A stretch of DNA of 46,607 nucleotides from Syntrophomonadaceae bacterium (GTDB taxonomy: Bacteria; Bacillota; Dethiobacteria; DTU022; PWGO01): NCBI GenBank assembly GCA_003550565.1, contig PUKQ01000188.1:1-46607 (forward strand), written 5' to 3'. How positions within the stretch are numbered: the stretch's first letter is position 1; every line of letters begins with the position of its first letter. The position numbers and the translations under genes were made by a program. Shown here in pieces: positions 17,581-28,077 of this stretch. The notes under the pieces were generated by a model. The model saw only the letters and a program-made list of their open reading frames with translations. It searched no databases and was not told where the DNA came from.

Positions 17581-19065
17581 TTATGAATATGAAGAAGATT
17601 GGATTTTTTCCAGAGCTTGCTCCAACCGTTGTATTGTCTTTTCCTTTCCTAAAATCAAGATAGTTTCAATTAAATCGGGGCCCATAGTTTTTCCGGTTAC
17701 CGCTAATCTAACCGGTTTGTTTAATTGGCCTGCTGAAACGTCCAATTCCTTATGTGAATCTTGAAATGTTTTTTCAAGGTTTTCTCTGGTGAAATTATCT
17801 AATGCTTTAAGGTTATTGATAAGTGTTTTTAAAATACTATAAACTCCTTCTTTGCCAAATATTTTTTTTATGGCTGTTTCTTCGTAATAAAAATCATCGC
17901 AGAAAAAGTAGTCAACAGCATCAGCAAGTTCTTCGAAAGTCTTTACCCGATCATTCATCACATTAATAACAGCATTAACCTTTTGTTTCTGTTCGGTGGT
18001 AATATCTTCGGATACAAATCCCTTCTCTTGTAAAAATGGCAGAGAAAGCTCTGTAAGCCGGTCAGGGTCGCCTTCTTTAAAATAATGGCTGTTAATCCAG
18101 GTAATCTTTTTAATATCATAAATAGCAGCAGTTTTTACCACTCTATCTAAAGAAAAATGATTTTTTATTTCTTCTAACGGTAAGATCTCTTCTTCCCCGG
18201 GCGGTGACCATCCAAGTAGAGCCAGATAATTGATTACTGCTTCCGGTAGATATCCTTTTTCCTTAAATTCTTGAACGGAAGTCGCCCCATGTCTTTTACT
18301 TAATTTGCTTTTATCCGGTGCCAAAATCATAGGTACATGAGCATAATCAGACATTGAATATTTCAAAGCGCTGCAGATAAGCTGTTGCCGAGGAGTGTTG
18401 GAAAGATGCTCTTCAGCCCTTATTACATGAGATATTTTCATATGCCAATCATCAACAACAGTGGCAAAATTATATGTAGGCGAACCATTAGATTTTAATA
18501 TAATAAAATCATCTAGATGTATATTAGCAAAGCTTACTTCTCCTCTTATGAGATCATCAACTACAGTTTCTCCTTCATCGGGGGACAAAAAGCGAATAAC
18601 CGTGTTTTCCATATCTTCTCCCGGGGAAATATGATCGTTTTTCCCGCTTTTTTCCCGGCATGTCCCGGGATAGATAAACGGCTGTCCTTTTTGCCGGTAT
18701 TTTTCTCTTTCTCGGGCCAGTTCTTCCACAGTACAATAACAACGGTAAGCTTTGCCTGCTTCTAAAAGTCGATTAACTTCGTTAATGTAAAGCTCATACC
18801 TCTGAGATTGAAAATATGGACTATATTCTCCCCCTTTTTCCGGTCCTTCATCCCAATCCAAGCCTAACCAGCGCATTGCTTCTAATATACCTTTCCAATA
18901 ATATTCATGAGAACGTTCCGTGTCTGTATCATCGATGCGTAAAACAAATGCGCCGTTGTTTTTTCGCGCAAACAACCAATTAAATAAAGCTGTTCTCGCT
19001 CCGCCGATATGTAATTCTCCCGTTGGGCTGGGCGCAAATCTTACTCTTATTGGTGACAAATACAA
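17581..19065 (-). CDS. gltX: Glutamate--tRNA ligase
   Basis: 'VRFAPSPTGELHIGGARTALFNWLFA' (HIGH), 'LSKRHGATSV' (KMSKS-like). Confidence 0.96.
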   Translation of the reverse strand: MYLSPIRVRFAPSPTGELHIGGARTALFNWLFARKNNGAFVLRIDDTDTERSHEYYWKGILEAMRWLGLDWDEGPEKGGEYSPYFQSQRYELYINEVNRLLEAGKAYRCYCTVEELAREREKYRQKGQPFIYPGTCREKSGKNDHISPGEDMENTVIRFLSPDEGETVVDDLIRGEVSFANIHLDDFIILKSNGSPTYNFATVVDDWHMKISHVIRAEEHLSNTPRQQLICSALKYSMSDYAHVPMILAPDKSKLSKRHGATSVQEFKEKGYLPEAVINYLALLGWSPPGEEEILPLEEIKNHFSLDRVVKTAAIYDIKKITWINSHYFKEGDPDRLTELSLPFLQEKGFVSEDITTEQKQKVNAVINVMNDRVKTFEELADAVDYFFCDDFYYEETAIKKIFGKEGVYSILKTLINNLKALDNFTRENLEKTFQDSHKELDVSAGQLNKPVRLAVTGKTMGPDLIETILILGKEKTIQRLEQALEKIQSSSYS

Positions 19066-19109
19066 CCACTCCTATCCATATATATAAGTTACTTGCTGCT
19101 TTTTTTTGT

Positions 19110-20060
19110 TTATTTGGTTTCAAATAGTTCGCTAATAGAGCGTTCCTCATGAATTCTGATGATTGCTTCGCCCATTAAATCAGCCACAGATAAAGTTTTA
19201 ATTAAATTAATTGTTTTTTCCGGTGGCAGTTGTATTGTGTTTGTTGCCACTACTTCTTTGATGACAGAATCCTTTAATTTTTCTACTGAAGAACCTGATA
19301 ATACGGGATGGGTACAGCAGGCATAAACTTCATGCGCACCTTCTTCCAGTAAAGTCTTGGCTCCCAATACAATTGTTTCGGCGGTATCTATCATATCATC
19401 TACCATGATAGCGGTTTTACCTTTTACATCACCTATAATGCTATAAACCTCAGCTTCATTGGGAGCTTTCCTCCTTTTATCAACAATGGCAATGGGCATA
19501 TCCAAGAAATCAGCCAAATGCCTGGCCCTGGTTACTCCACCCAGGTCAGGAGAAACCACGACTCCTGCAGATACCTGTTGATCCCGAAAATAATTAGCTA
19601 ATAGCGGAATGCTGGTCAGATGATCAAAAGGGATATTAAAGAATCCTTGAATTTGTCCGGCGTGAAGATCCATAGCCACAACTCTATTTGCGCCCGCAGC
19701 AGTGAGTAAATCAGCAATAAGCTTTGCTGTAATAGGGTCTCGCGCTCTAGTTTTGCGATCTTGCCGGGCATAACCGTAATAAGGTATCACTGCGTTTACC
19801 GATCTGGACGAAGCGCGTTTAAGAGCGTCAATTAAAATAAGCAGTTCGATAATATTTTCATTGATAGGCGCACTTAGGGATTGAATTATAAATACATCTT
19901 GCCCCCTTACGCTTTCTTGGATGCCAATAGAAGTTTCTCCGTCGCTAAAACGGCCTAGCTGGGCTTTACCTAAAGATAACCCGATATATTGAGCAATTTG
20001 TTCGGCCAACGGCTGGTTAGACGAGCCGCTAAATACTTTCAACTTATTATTAGATCTCAC
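19110..20060 (-). CDS. prs: Ribose-phosphate pyrophosphokinase
   Basis: '[24 protein letters not shown]', '[22 protein letters not shown]', '[14 protein letters not shown]'. Confidence 0.96.
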   Translation of the reverse strand: MRSNNKLKVFSGSSNQPLAEQIAQYIGLSLGKAQLGRFSDGETSIGIQESVRGQDVFIIQSLSAPINENIIELLILIDALKRASSRSVNAVIPYYGYARQDRKTRARDPITAKLIADLLTAAGANRVVAMDLHAGQIQGFFNIPFDHLTSIPLLANYFRDQQVSAGVVVSPDLGGVTRARHLADFLDMPIAIVDKRRKAPNEAEVYSIIGDVKGKTAIMVDDMIDTAETIVLGAKTLLEEGAHEVYACCTHPVLSGSSVEKLKDSVIKEVVATNTIQLPPEKTINLIKTLSVADLMGEAIIRIHEERSISELFETK

Positions 20061-20148
20061 TATAAATTACCACCTTTTAAAATATTAGTTTTATTAACTT
20101 TAAAAACGAGTGATAACTAATATATTAAGATGTTATATACAATGTAAT

Positions 20149-20949
20149 TTACTCAATACGTGCATCATCTAATGCTGCTTCACAGGAGCACTGCTTATGA
20201 TCGGGAAAATTATCTATTGTTTCGTAAAGCAGTGTACGGAGCTTATCGTTGTTTTGTTTAAAAACTTTAAAAACTTCTTCTTTGGTAACAGGAGCAATAT
20301 CTTCCTGTCCTTCTAATCCTGCATCATAATCTGTAATTAAAGAAATATTTACATAGCATAATCCTAATTCTCTTGCCAGAATACTTTCAGGGTATTGGGT
20401 CATATTAATAACCTCCCAACCCATTTGATGAAACCATTTGCTTTCAGCGCGGGTTGAGAAACGCGGCCCTTGAATTACAACGACAACGCCTCTTTCATGC
20501 ACGGCATAATTTAATTCATGAGCTTTTTTAATAACTAATTCTCTTAATTGAGGGCAATATGGGTCAGCACCACTAATATGTGTAGCAACCGGGCCATCAT
20601 AAAATGTGTCTTTCCTACCTGAAGTCCGATCTACAAATTGATCGGCAATAACAAAATCTCCGGGTTTAACATTCGTTTGTAAACTGCCCGCAGCACAGGG
20701 GCCAATAATTGATTTTACACCTAATTTATACATAGCATACACATTAGCTCTGTAATTAATCATATGTGGCGGTAATGAATGATCTTTTCCGTGGCGAGGC
20801 AAAAAAGCAACTTTTTTGCCTTTTAAATTTGCTAAAGTTACTTTTTCACTGGGAAAACCATAGGGAGTTTCCACTTTTATTACCTCTACATCTTCCAAAA
20901 ACTCATAAAATCCGGATCCTCCAAAAACTCCAATTTCTGCGTAACTCAT
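20149..20949 (-). CDS. mtnP: S-methyl-5'-thioadenosine phosphorylase (or related purine phosphorylase)
   Basis: 'IGVFGGSGFYEFLEDVEVIKVETPYG', 'FLPRHGKDHSLPPHMINYRANV', 'MTQYPESILARELGLCY'. Start set to 20949 with AAAGGAG RBS. Confidence 0.9.
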   Translation of the reverse strand: MSYAEIGVFGGSGFYEFLEDVEVIKVETPYGFPSEKVTLANLKGKKVAFLPRHGKDHSLPPHMINYRANVYAMYKLGVKSIIGPCAAGSLQTNVKPGDFVIADQFVDRTSGRKDTFYDGPVATHISGADPYCPQLRELVIKKAHELNYAVHERGVVVVIQGPRFSTRAESKWFHQMGWEVINMTQYPESILARELGLCYVNISLITDYDAGLEGQEDIAPVTKEEVFKVFKQNNDKLRTLLYETIDNFPDHKQCSCEAALDDARIE

Positions 20950-20998
20950 AAAAAGCACTCCTTTGTTATAAGATTTTCGAATTTTATTATTTGTGAAT

Positions 20999-21544
20999 TT
21001 AACTCTCGTAACTTGCCAAAGAAAATATTTCATAATCTTGGAGTAGATCTCTACCATTTAGAAAAGATAATTCTACCAGCAGGGCAATGCCCCCTACTTT
21101 TCCCCCGCATTTCTCTACCAGGCTTGTGGTGGCTTTTAAAGTTCCTCCTGTAGCTAATAAATCATCGATGATAATAGTGTTAGTGCCTTTTACCAGCGCA
21201 TCTTCATGCATTTCTACCGTGGCTTCCCCATATTCTAGACTATAACTTTCTTTCAAAGTTGCATATGGCAATTTTCCTTCTTTTCTAACGGGAATAAAAG
21301 GCACCTGCAAATTATACGCGAGGGCGCCGCCGAAAATAAAACCTCGGGACTCCACACCTATAATGGCTTCTGCTTTATTTTGTTCACAAAACATATAGAA
21401 ATAATCCAGTACCTTTTTAAATAATAAGCCGTTTTGAAGCAATGTAGTTATATCTCTAAAAATTATTCCTTCCTTGGGAAAATCGTAAACATCTCTAATT
21501 GATCGCTTTATTTCTTCTTGAAAGTTTTTATCTATCTCTACCAA
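20999..21544 (-). CDS. apt: Adenine phosphoribosyltransferase
   Basis: 'DFPKEGIIFRDITTLLQNG', 'GVESRGFIFGGALAY', 'TIIIDDLLATGGTLKAT'. Confidence 0.95.
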   Translation of the reverse strand: MVEIDKNFQEEIKRSIRDVYDFPKEGIIFRDITTLLQNGLLFKKVLDYFYMFCEQNKAEAIIGVESRGFIFGGALAYNLQVPFIPVRKEGKLPYATLKESYSLEYGEATVEMHEDALVKGTNTIIIDDLLATGGTLKATTSLVEKCGGKVGGIALLVELSFLNGRDLLQDYEIFSLASYES

Positions 21545-21580
21545 ATTATCTCACTCCTTTCAAATAAATTAAGTTTATTA

Positions 21581-21655
21581 AACATGTAGCACGTACCCCG
21601 TCCCCCTGCTACATTCCCTTGCTGTGTAGCAAGGGGACGGGGTACGTGCTACGTT
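21581..21655. repeat. Long hairpin inverted repeat in the mtnA-apt intergenic region
   Basis: GTAGCACGTACCCCGTCCCC-C-TGCTACA-loop(TTCCCTTGCTG)-TGTAGCA-A-GGGGACGGGGTACGTGCTAC: 20 bp + one mismatch + 7 bp stem. Confidence 0.9.
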
Positions 21656-21660
21656 CATAA

Positions 21661-22701
21661 TCAACTACGGGTATTATAATAATATGATAAGTTTTTTGGA
21701 TAAGGTGGCTTTATTACCGCCCTTTCAGTTATAATGGCATTAATATATTTGGCCGGTGTTATGTCGAATGCCGGATTCCATACGCCGGCTCCTTCAGGGG
21801 CAATTCTTTGCCCATAGATATGTGTTACTTCTTCATACTTTCTTTCTTCAATAGGGACTTCTTTTCCTTCAAATAAATTAAAATCTATAGTAGAAAATGG
21901 TGCGGCCACATAAAACGGAATTTCATGCTCTTTTGCTAAAACTGCCAATCCATAAGTGCCTATTTTATTGGCGGTATCTCCATTGGCAGTTATCCGGTCC
22001 GCACCAACTATAACTAAATCTACTTTACCCAAACTCATTAAGCTGGCTGCCATGTTATCAGTAATAAGAACTGCGGGGATGTTTTCTTGAAGCATTTCCC
22101 ACATTGTTAATCTGGCACCCTGTAATAAAGGCCTGGTTTCATTTACATATGCTGTTATATTTTTGCCTGCCTTATGAGCTGCTCTAACCACGCCTAATGA
22201 TGTGCCATATCCTGCTGTAGCCAAAGCACCGGCATTACAATGATTCAAAATACTTGCTTGATATGGAATCAATGCATTTCCGTTATTTCCAATAGCCATA
22301 TTTGTTTCTATATCTTCATGAAAAATCTGGTGTGCTTCTTCCAGTAAAACACTTTTAAGCTTTTCGGTTTCGGTTATATTTTCTCTTTTCAATTTATTAA
22401 TCATGCGATTTAAACTCCACTGAAGATTGACAGCTGTAGGCCTGGTCAAAAATAATTCATGAGCTACCTCTTCGGTTTTATTAATCAACTTATCTTTTGT
22501 TGGAAAAGTTATGTTCATAATTCCCAGCACAAGCCCATAGGCTGCAGCCACACCTATTGCAGGAGCTCCTCTTACACTTAAGTTATTAATTGCCTCAGCT
22601 ACACATTGATAGTCGCTACAATAAATATACTCACTTTTTTGTGGTAATTTGGTTTGATCGAGAATTTTGAGTTGATTATTTTCCCAAAATAGTGATTTCA
22701 T
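21661..22701 (-). CDS. mtnA: S-methyl-5-thioribose-1-phosphate isomerase
   Basis: 'LSVRGAPAIGVAAAYGLVLG', 'ILNHCNAGALATAGYGTSLGVVRAAH', 'NETRPLLQGARLT', 'VDLVIVGADRITANGDTANKIGTYGLA'. Confidence 0.95.
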   Translation of the reverse strand: MKSLFWENNQLKILDQTKLPQKSEYIYCSDYQCVAEAINNLSVRGAPAIGVAAAYGLVLGIMNITFPTKDKLINKTEEVAHELFLTRPTAVNLQWSLNRMINKLKRENITETEKLKSVLLEEAHQIFHEDIETNMAIGNNGNALIPYQASILNHCNAGALATAGYGTSLGVVRAAHKAGKNITAYVNETRPLLQGARLTMWEMLQENIPAVLITDNMAASLMSLGKVDLVIVGADRITANGDTANKIGTYGLAVLAKEHEIPFYVAAPFSTIDFNLFEGKEVPIEERKYEEVTHIYGQRIAPEGAGVWNPAFDITPAKYINAIITERAVIKPPYPKNLSYYYNTRS

Positions 22702-22818
22702 ATGCCTTCCTTTTTATATGATTAATATGAATTATAAATTAAACGTGCCCATAAAAAATATCCTAAGCTGCAATATTTTGTCAAACTATATTTGCCTGAT
22801 TGCAAGCAAGATATAAAA

Positions 22819-22862
22819 TAATCAAGGCCGAGATACATAAAGGTAGGTCGGCCTTAATTATT
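22819..22862 (-). terminator. Terminator downstream of metK (possibly bidirectional)
   Basis: TTAAGGCCGACCTACCTTTATGTATCTCGGCCTTGATTATTTT on minus strand. Confidence 0.7.
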
Positions 22863-22947
22863 ATTTCGTTACGGGTAAGGTACATTAGATTAAGCCCTAC
22901 ACGTATTTATGTTGTATTATATGATAGTTAATTCTTCAAATTTTTAT

Positions 22948-24153
22948 TTAAGACTTAGCTTCTTTTGCTTTTTCTTTTAATAATTCTACCTTATCTGTTT
23001 TTTCCCAGGTTAGATCAAGATCCTCGCGACCAAAATGTCCGTATGCAGCAATATTTCTGTAAATCGGCCTCCTTAATTGCAGGTTATCGATAATGGCCTG
23101 AGGCCTTAAATCAAATACTTCACGCACTATATTAGTTATTTGGTTTTCGGGTATTTTATTTGTGCCAAAAGTATCAATCAATAAAGAAACCGGTTTTGCA
23201 ACTCCAATGGCATAAGCTACCTGTATTTCACATTTACTTGCCAGCCCGGCAGCAACAATATTTTTTGCCACGTAACGTGCAGCGTAAGCTCCGGAACGGT
23301 CTACCTTTGTAGGATCCTTACCTGAAAATGCTCCTCCGCCGTGGCGAGCAAAACCTCCATAAGTATCTACTATTATTTTACGGCCTGTCAGGCCGGCATC
23401 CCCCATAGGTCCACCCACCACGAAACGCCCGGTAGGATTTACATAAAAGCGGGTGTTATTATCAATCAACTCGGCGGGAACAATTTCTTTGATAACTTTT
23501 TCAATTATATCTGATTTTATCTCTTCGGTAGTAACATCCTCACGATGCTGAGAAGATACTACCACAACATCTACTCTTGATGGCTTATCGTTTTCATATT
23601 CCACGGTCACCTGAGTTTTATCATCCGGCCTTAGATAGTCGAGGATACCATTTTTGCGGACAAATGTAAGGCGTTGAGACAATTTATGAGCAAGTGAAAT
23701 TGGCATTGGCATTAGCTCTGGGGTTTCATCGCAGGCAAATCCTACCATCATTCCTTGATCTCCGGCACCTATTTTATTATATTGATTTTCCCGATCTTGT
23801 TCGGATTTATATTCCATTGAAGCGTCAACACCCATAGCAATATCAGGAGATTGCTCATCAATAGAACTTAAAACCGCGCAGGTATCTCCATCAAAACCGA
23901 ACTTGGCTCTGGTATAGCCAATTTCCCTTACCTTATTTCTCACAATGGTGGGGATGTCCACATAACATTCCGTTGTTATTTCCCCGGCCACAAAAACCAA
24001 TCCGGTAGTTACTAAAGTTTCGGCAGCTACCCGACCCATGGGATCATGTTCCAAAATGGCATCAAGGATAGCATCTGAAACCTGGTCGGCAATCTTATCC
24101 GGATGTCCTTCTGTTACAGATTCTGAAGTAAATAAGACTCTTTCTTTTGTCAA
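22948..24153 (-). CDS. metK: S-adenosylmethionine synthase
   Basis: '[25 protein letters not shown]', '[16 protein letters not shown]', '[23 protein letters not shown]'. Confidence 0.97.
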   Translation of the reverse strand: MTKERVLFTSESVTEGHPDKIADQVSDAILDAILEHDPMGRVAAETLVTTGLVFVAGEITTECYVDIPTIVRNKVREIGYTRAKFGFDGDTCAVLSSIDEQSPDIAMGVDASMEYKSEQDRENQYNKIGAGDQGMMVGFACDETPELMPMPISLAHKLSQRLTFVRKNGILDYLRPDDKTQVTVEYENDKPSRVDVVVVSSQHREDVTTEEIKSDIIEKVIKEIVPAELIDNNTRFYVNPTGRFVVGGPMGDAGLTGRKIIVDTYGGFARHGGGAFSGKDPTKVDRSGAYAARYVAKNIVAAGLASKCEIQVAYAIGVAKPVSLLIDTFGTNKIPENQITNIVREVFDLRPQAIIDNLQLRRPIYRNIAAYGHFGREDLDLTWEKTDKVELLKEKAKEAKS

Positions 24154-24189
24154 TTTAATGTTTCCTCCTTTGTAATATTTTTAATTAAA

Positions 24190-24352
24190 CAAAACAAAAA
24201 CCCCTTTGAAAAAAGAGGTTTGTAATGCCAACCTCCCCTATCTTTGAGAATAATTGTAATTACCATTATTCCCCGGGAATTAGCACCGCTAGCTCTTACG
24301 CCCGGTTGCTGGACTTCATAGGGCCCGTCCCTCCATCTCTCTTGATAAGAGT
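24190..24352 (-). promoter_or_regulatory. SAM-I (S-box) riboswitch with terminator upstream of metK
   Basis: Minus strand 'CTCTTATCAAGAGAGATGGAGGGACGGGCCCTATGAAGTCCAGCAACC...GGTGCTAATTCC' and terminator 'AACCTCTTTTTTCAAAGGGGTTTTTGTT'. Confidence 0.96.
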
Positions 24353-24572
24353 ATATTTTATTATTGCTTCAACGTTGTAAAGTATACTTCAGCCCTAAAG
24401 TATTGTCAATATACAATAAACGGTTTAAACCCTTTTTTACAGGCATTGATTAGATTTTATAAGGATTTGATTCGCATTTTCTTTAATTTAAGCTTACTTG
24501 CTATTTATTTTTCGGCATATGTAAAAAGCATTTATTTAAATATCTTTAAAAAAGGACTATTAATGGCGAAAA

Positions 24573-25715
24573 TTATCCCAGAATAGATAAAAGGATACCT
24601 GCTGCAATGGCAGAACCAATAACACCGGCCACATTTGGCCCCATTGCGTGCATCAATAAGTAATTATTGGGATTCGATTCTTTGCCTACTTTTTGAGAAC
24701 CTCTTGCAGCCATAGGAATTGCGGAAACTCCTGCCGAGCCTATAAGCGGATTTATTTTTCCACCGGAAAGCTTGTACATAATTTTCCCCATAATAACCCC
24801 CATAGCTGTGCCCAAAGCAAATGCACCCAGTCCCAATAGAATTATTGTTAAAGTATCTATAGTGAGAAAGTATTCCGCAGTTGCTTTTGCTCCAACAGAA
24901 AGGCCTAAAAATATAACTACTATATTATTAAGTTCATTTTGAGAGGCTTTACTTAATCGATCAGTTACACCGGACTCACGAAATAGATTACCTAACATTA
25001 ACATTCCTATTAATGGTAAAGCTTCCGGTATTAATAATCCTGAGAGAATGGTAACAATAATGGGGAAAAGTATTTTTTCTCTTTTGGAAACTAACCTTAA
25101 TTGTTCCATTTCTACATTTCTTTCTTTATTGGTTGTAAGTAGTTTCATAATAGGTGGCTGAATTAAAGGCACCAATGCCATATAAGAATAAGCAGCAATG
25201 GCAACTGAACCTAAAATTTCCGGTGCCAAAAGATTAGATAAAAAAATGGCTGTTGGGCCATCCGCGCCCCCGATAATTCCGATGGAACCTGCTTCCTGAG
25301 GTGTGAATCCCAATAAAAGTGCACCCAAAAAAGTAGCAAAAATGCCGAACTGAGCTGCTGCCCCCAACAGCAAAGTTATGGGGTTGGCAATAAGAGGGCC
25401 AAAATCTGTCATAGCTCCTACACCCAAAAATATAAGAGGTGGATATATGCCTAAATCCACTCCCAGAGATATATAATGTAATAATCCACCGATTATGCCT
25501 TCGGCCATTTTGGGTTCTGCCATTAAATCGCTTAAAGGCAGGTTTATCAACAATGCTCCAAAACCTATAGGCACCAGTAACAAAGGCTCATATTTTTTTA
25601 CAATGCCCAAATAAAGTAATATACACGCAATTACCAGCATTGCCAGCTCAGAAATATTGAGGTGATAAAAACCGGTAGCTTGCATAAAATCCGAAAACAT
25701 CTCCAGCATTAACAC
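24573..25715 (-). CDS. Sodium ion-translocating decarboxylase subunit beta (OadB/MmdB/GcdB family)
   Basis: '[22 protein letters not shown]', '[21 protein letters not shown]', '[18 protein letters not shown]'. Confidence 0.94.
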   Translation of the reverse strand: MLMLEMFSDFMQATGFYHLNISELAMLVIACILLYLGIVKKYEPLLLVPIGFGALLINLPLSDLMAEPKMAEGIIGGLLHYISLGVDLGIYPPLIFLGVGAMTDFGPLIANPITLLLGAAAQFGIFATFLGALLLGFTPQEAGSIGIIGGADGPTAIFLSNLLAPEILGSVAIAAYSYMALVPLIQPPIMKLLTTNKERNVEMEQLRLVSKREKILFPIIVTILSGLLIPEALPLIGMLMLGNLFRESGVTDRLSKASQNELNNIVVIFLGLSVGAKATAEYFLTIDTLTIILLGLGAFALGTAMGVIMGKIMYKLSGGKINPLIGSAGVSAIPMAARGSQKVGKESNPNNYLLMHAMGPNVAGVIGSAIAAGILLSILG

Positions 25716-25782
25716 TTGCCTCCTTTACCTGCAGGAAAAAACATATCTACTAACAAAGCAATGCTTACTAAACCGGTAATAA

Positions 25783-26259
25783 TTATGCTTCAATTTTAAT
25801 CATAGGATCTTTGCTGTTAACTGAATCTCCTTTGGAAACCATTACTTGAGTAACTTTTCCTGATACGGGAGAAGTTACTTCATTTTCCATTTTCATTGCT
25901 TCCAAAATAATGAGCACCTGATCTTTACTAACCATATCACCCTCTGCTACCTTTACATCAATAATAGAACCCGGCATAGGGGCTGCTACAACTTCTTCAT
26001 GCGCAGAAGAAGTTCTTTCTGCAGCAGGAGCTTCTTTTGGAGTGGAATCTACAGAAGTATTGGCTTTTGGGTGATAAGGTTCTTTCTTCTCATCCGCTGC
26101 TCCAAGTGCTTCTTGCTTTTTTTCTAAGCCGGATTGTGAAGTATCTTTTACCTTCTTTTGTTCTTCGTAACGAGGTAAATCTTCGTTAGTTTTCACTTCT
26201 TCAACTTCTACATTAAAGGTCTCACCATCGACGGTAACCTTAAAAGATTTTCTTACCAC
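25783..26259 (-). CDS. Biotin/lipoyl attachment (biotin carboxyl carrier) protein of the decarboxylase
   Basis: Biotinylation motif 'ILEAMKMENEVTSPVSGKV'; Pro/Ala/Glu-rich linker. Confidence 0.92.
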   Translation of the reverse strand: MVRKSFKVTVDGETFNVEVEEVKTNEDLPRYEEQKKVKDTSQSGLEKKQEALGAADEKKEPYHPKANTSVDSTPKEAPAAERTSSAHEEVVAAPMPGSIIDVKVAEGDMVSKDQVLIILEAMKMENEVTSPVSGKVTQVMVSKGDSVNSKDPMIKIEA

Positions 26260-26638
26260 TTTTTTCCCTCCTTAATTTTTCTAATTCTTTGCCCATATTT
26301 AAAAGCTCTTTTTTACCCTGTAGTGCCCATTTGCCGCTAAATTGCTCATAAACCGGTTCGATTTTTTTAATTGTATACTCCTTATCCGCATCAGATAAAT
26401 ATGCTGTTATGGCTGCAGTTATTGCCGCAATTTTGCTGGCGGGCTCTCCGCCTGATATAAATTGAAACCTGGGGAAATCTGCTTCTTCAATATTTATCAC
26501 TCTATCTTTATAAGAATCCTCTTTTAATCCAAAGAATTTCCCAATAAATAATATTATCAGGAAAAGTATAAAAAGTGTAAACAATACCAAAACAAATCCT
26601 AAAACCATTACTTCCAGCGCAAAAATTAAATCTTCCAT
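26240..26638 (-). CDS. OadG-like small membrane subunit of the decarboxylase
   Basis: Single N-terminal TM, 'KIAAITAAITAYL' OadG-like segment; adjacent to biotin carrier and beta subunit. Confidence 0.8.
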   Translation of the reverse strand: MEDLIFALEVMVLGFVLVLFTLFILFLIILFIGKFFGLKEDSYKDRVINIEEADFPRFQFISGGEPASKIAAITAAITAYLSDADKEYTIKKIEPVYEQFSGKWALQGKKELLNMGKELEKLRREKSGKKIF

Positions 26639-26714
26639 AGAATCACCCTTCTATTCAATGACGCTTCATGTTATTGATAAAGGCAAATTAATCATATGTG
26701 TAAAATTACCTTAA

Positions 26715-27242
26715 TTATTTTACCAAAGATTGCCCATAACTAAAAGCTTTTATATTAATCTCGCTAGTATTTTTGGGAACTCTGGCCAGAATATATTTTT
26801 TAATTGTTTCCGGATTAACGGGAATATTACACCTACTTATAACTCCCAGGGAAACCATATTAGCAGTAATAGGATTCCTAATTTGCCTGTAAGCCGTTTC
26901 CATAATGGGATAACTATAATAATGCGCACGAAAAATTTTACCGTTAATGCTGTTATCATACAAAATTAAACCGCTATCTTTTATAGAGTAACGGTACTTT
27001 TCCAAAGCTGATTCTGTAAGGGCTAATAATATATCTGCTTCACGAACCAGGGGATAATCAATAGGCATATCGCTGATTATAACTTCAGCTCTGCTTGCTC
27101 CTCCCCTTGCTTCCGGACCATAACTCTGAGATTGAGTAACATATTTACCCTCGAAGGTAGCAGCTTCAGCCAGAATTATTGAGGATAAAATCAAACCCTG
27201 ACCACCGGAACCACTTAAGCGTATTTCAAAGTGACTGTCCAT
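26715..27242 (-). CDS. korC: 2-oxoacid:acceptor (2-oxoglutarate:ferredoxin) oxidoreductase gamma subunit
   Basis: 'IRLSGSGGQGLILSSIILAEAA', 'QSQSYGPEARGGASRAEVIIS'. Confidence 0.9.
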   Translation of the reverse strand: MDSHFEIRLSGSGGQGLILSSIILAEAATFEGKYVTQSQSYGPEARGGASRAEVIISDMPIDYPLVREADILLALTESALEKYRYSIKDSGLILYDNSINGKIFRAHYYSYPIMETAYRQIRNPITANMVSLGVISRCNIPVNPETIKKYILARVPKNTSEINIKAFSYGQSLVK

Positions 27243-27244
27243 AA

Positions 27245-28072
27245 TTAATACCTGCCTTGTTTGTCTGAAAATAATTGTTGTTTATATTCTTCCACATATT
27301 CCTGACGACGGGTATGGGAAAGCACACCCCTTAATATCTTATTTTTCTTTGCTTCAGAGGGCAGTCTATTTGCTGCTGTCATTGAAATGGTATTATCCCG
27401 CTGCCATTTTAACATTTCTACTGCCCCACCAATTTTACTCGCTCTTCCATAATGAACGGGGCATTGTGTAATTGCCTCCACCAATGAGAATCCCTTGTTT
27501 TCCAGGGCTTGCCTGATTAGTTCCTCTAGCTGCAAAGGATAAAAAGTTGCTCCTCTGGCTACAAATGTTGCTCCGGCAGTTATAGCCAATTCAGAGATTT
27601 TTAATGGTTCTTCAATATTACCATAAGGTGCAGTACGCGTGGAAACTTCCCGTGGTGTTAAAGGTGAACTTTGTCCCCCGGTCATGCCATAAATACTGTT
27701 GTTAAATACTATAGTGGTAATATTTATGTTTCTCCGGCAAGCATGTAAAAAATGATTTCCTCCGATAGCTGTTAAGTCGCCATCACCGGTCATCACAATT
27801 ACTTCCAGTTTAGGATTTCCCAATTTAACACCCGTAGCAAATGCCAAAGCTCTTCCGTGGGTGGTATGTAAAGTGTTAAAGTCAAGATACCCCGTAACCC
27901 GCGAAGAACACCCAATACCGGAAACCACTACGGTTTGATCAGGGTTAATTTTTAGATCATCAAATGATCTTAAGAAGGCCGAAGTTACAATGCCATTGCC
28001 ACAACCAGGGCACCATATATGAGGCATATTGCTTTTACGTAAATAATTAGTTACATTATATCTTTTTGGCAC
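27245..28072 (-). CDS. korB: 2-oxoacid:ferredoxin oxidoreductase beta subunit (TPP binding)
   Basis: 'WCPGCGNGIVTSAFLRSF', 'TGDGDLTAIGGNHFLHACRRNINITTIVFNNSIYGMTGGQ'. Confidence 0.93.
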   Translation of the reverse strand: MPKRYNVTNYLRKSNMPHIWCPGCGNGIVTSAFLRSFDDLKINPDQTVVVSGIGCSSRVTGYLDFNTLHTTHGRALAFATGVKLGNPKLEVIVMTGDGDLTAIGGNHFLHACRRNINITTIVFNNSIYGMTGGQSSPLTPREVSTRTAPYGNIEEPLKISELAITAGATFVARGATFYPLQLEELIRQALENKGFSLVEAITQCPVHYGRASKIGGAVEMLKWQRDNTISMTAANRLPSEAKKNKILRGVLSHTRRQEYVEEYKQQLFSDKQGRY

Positions 28073-28077
28073 ACCAT

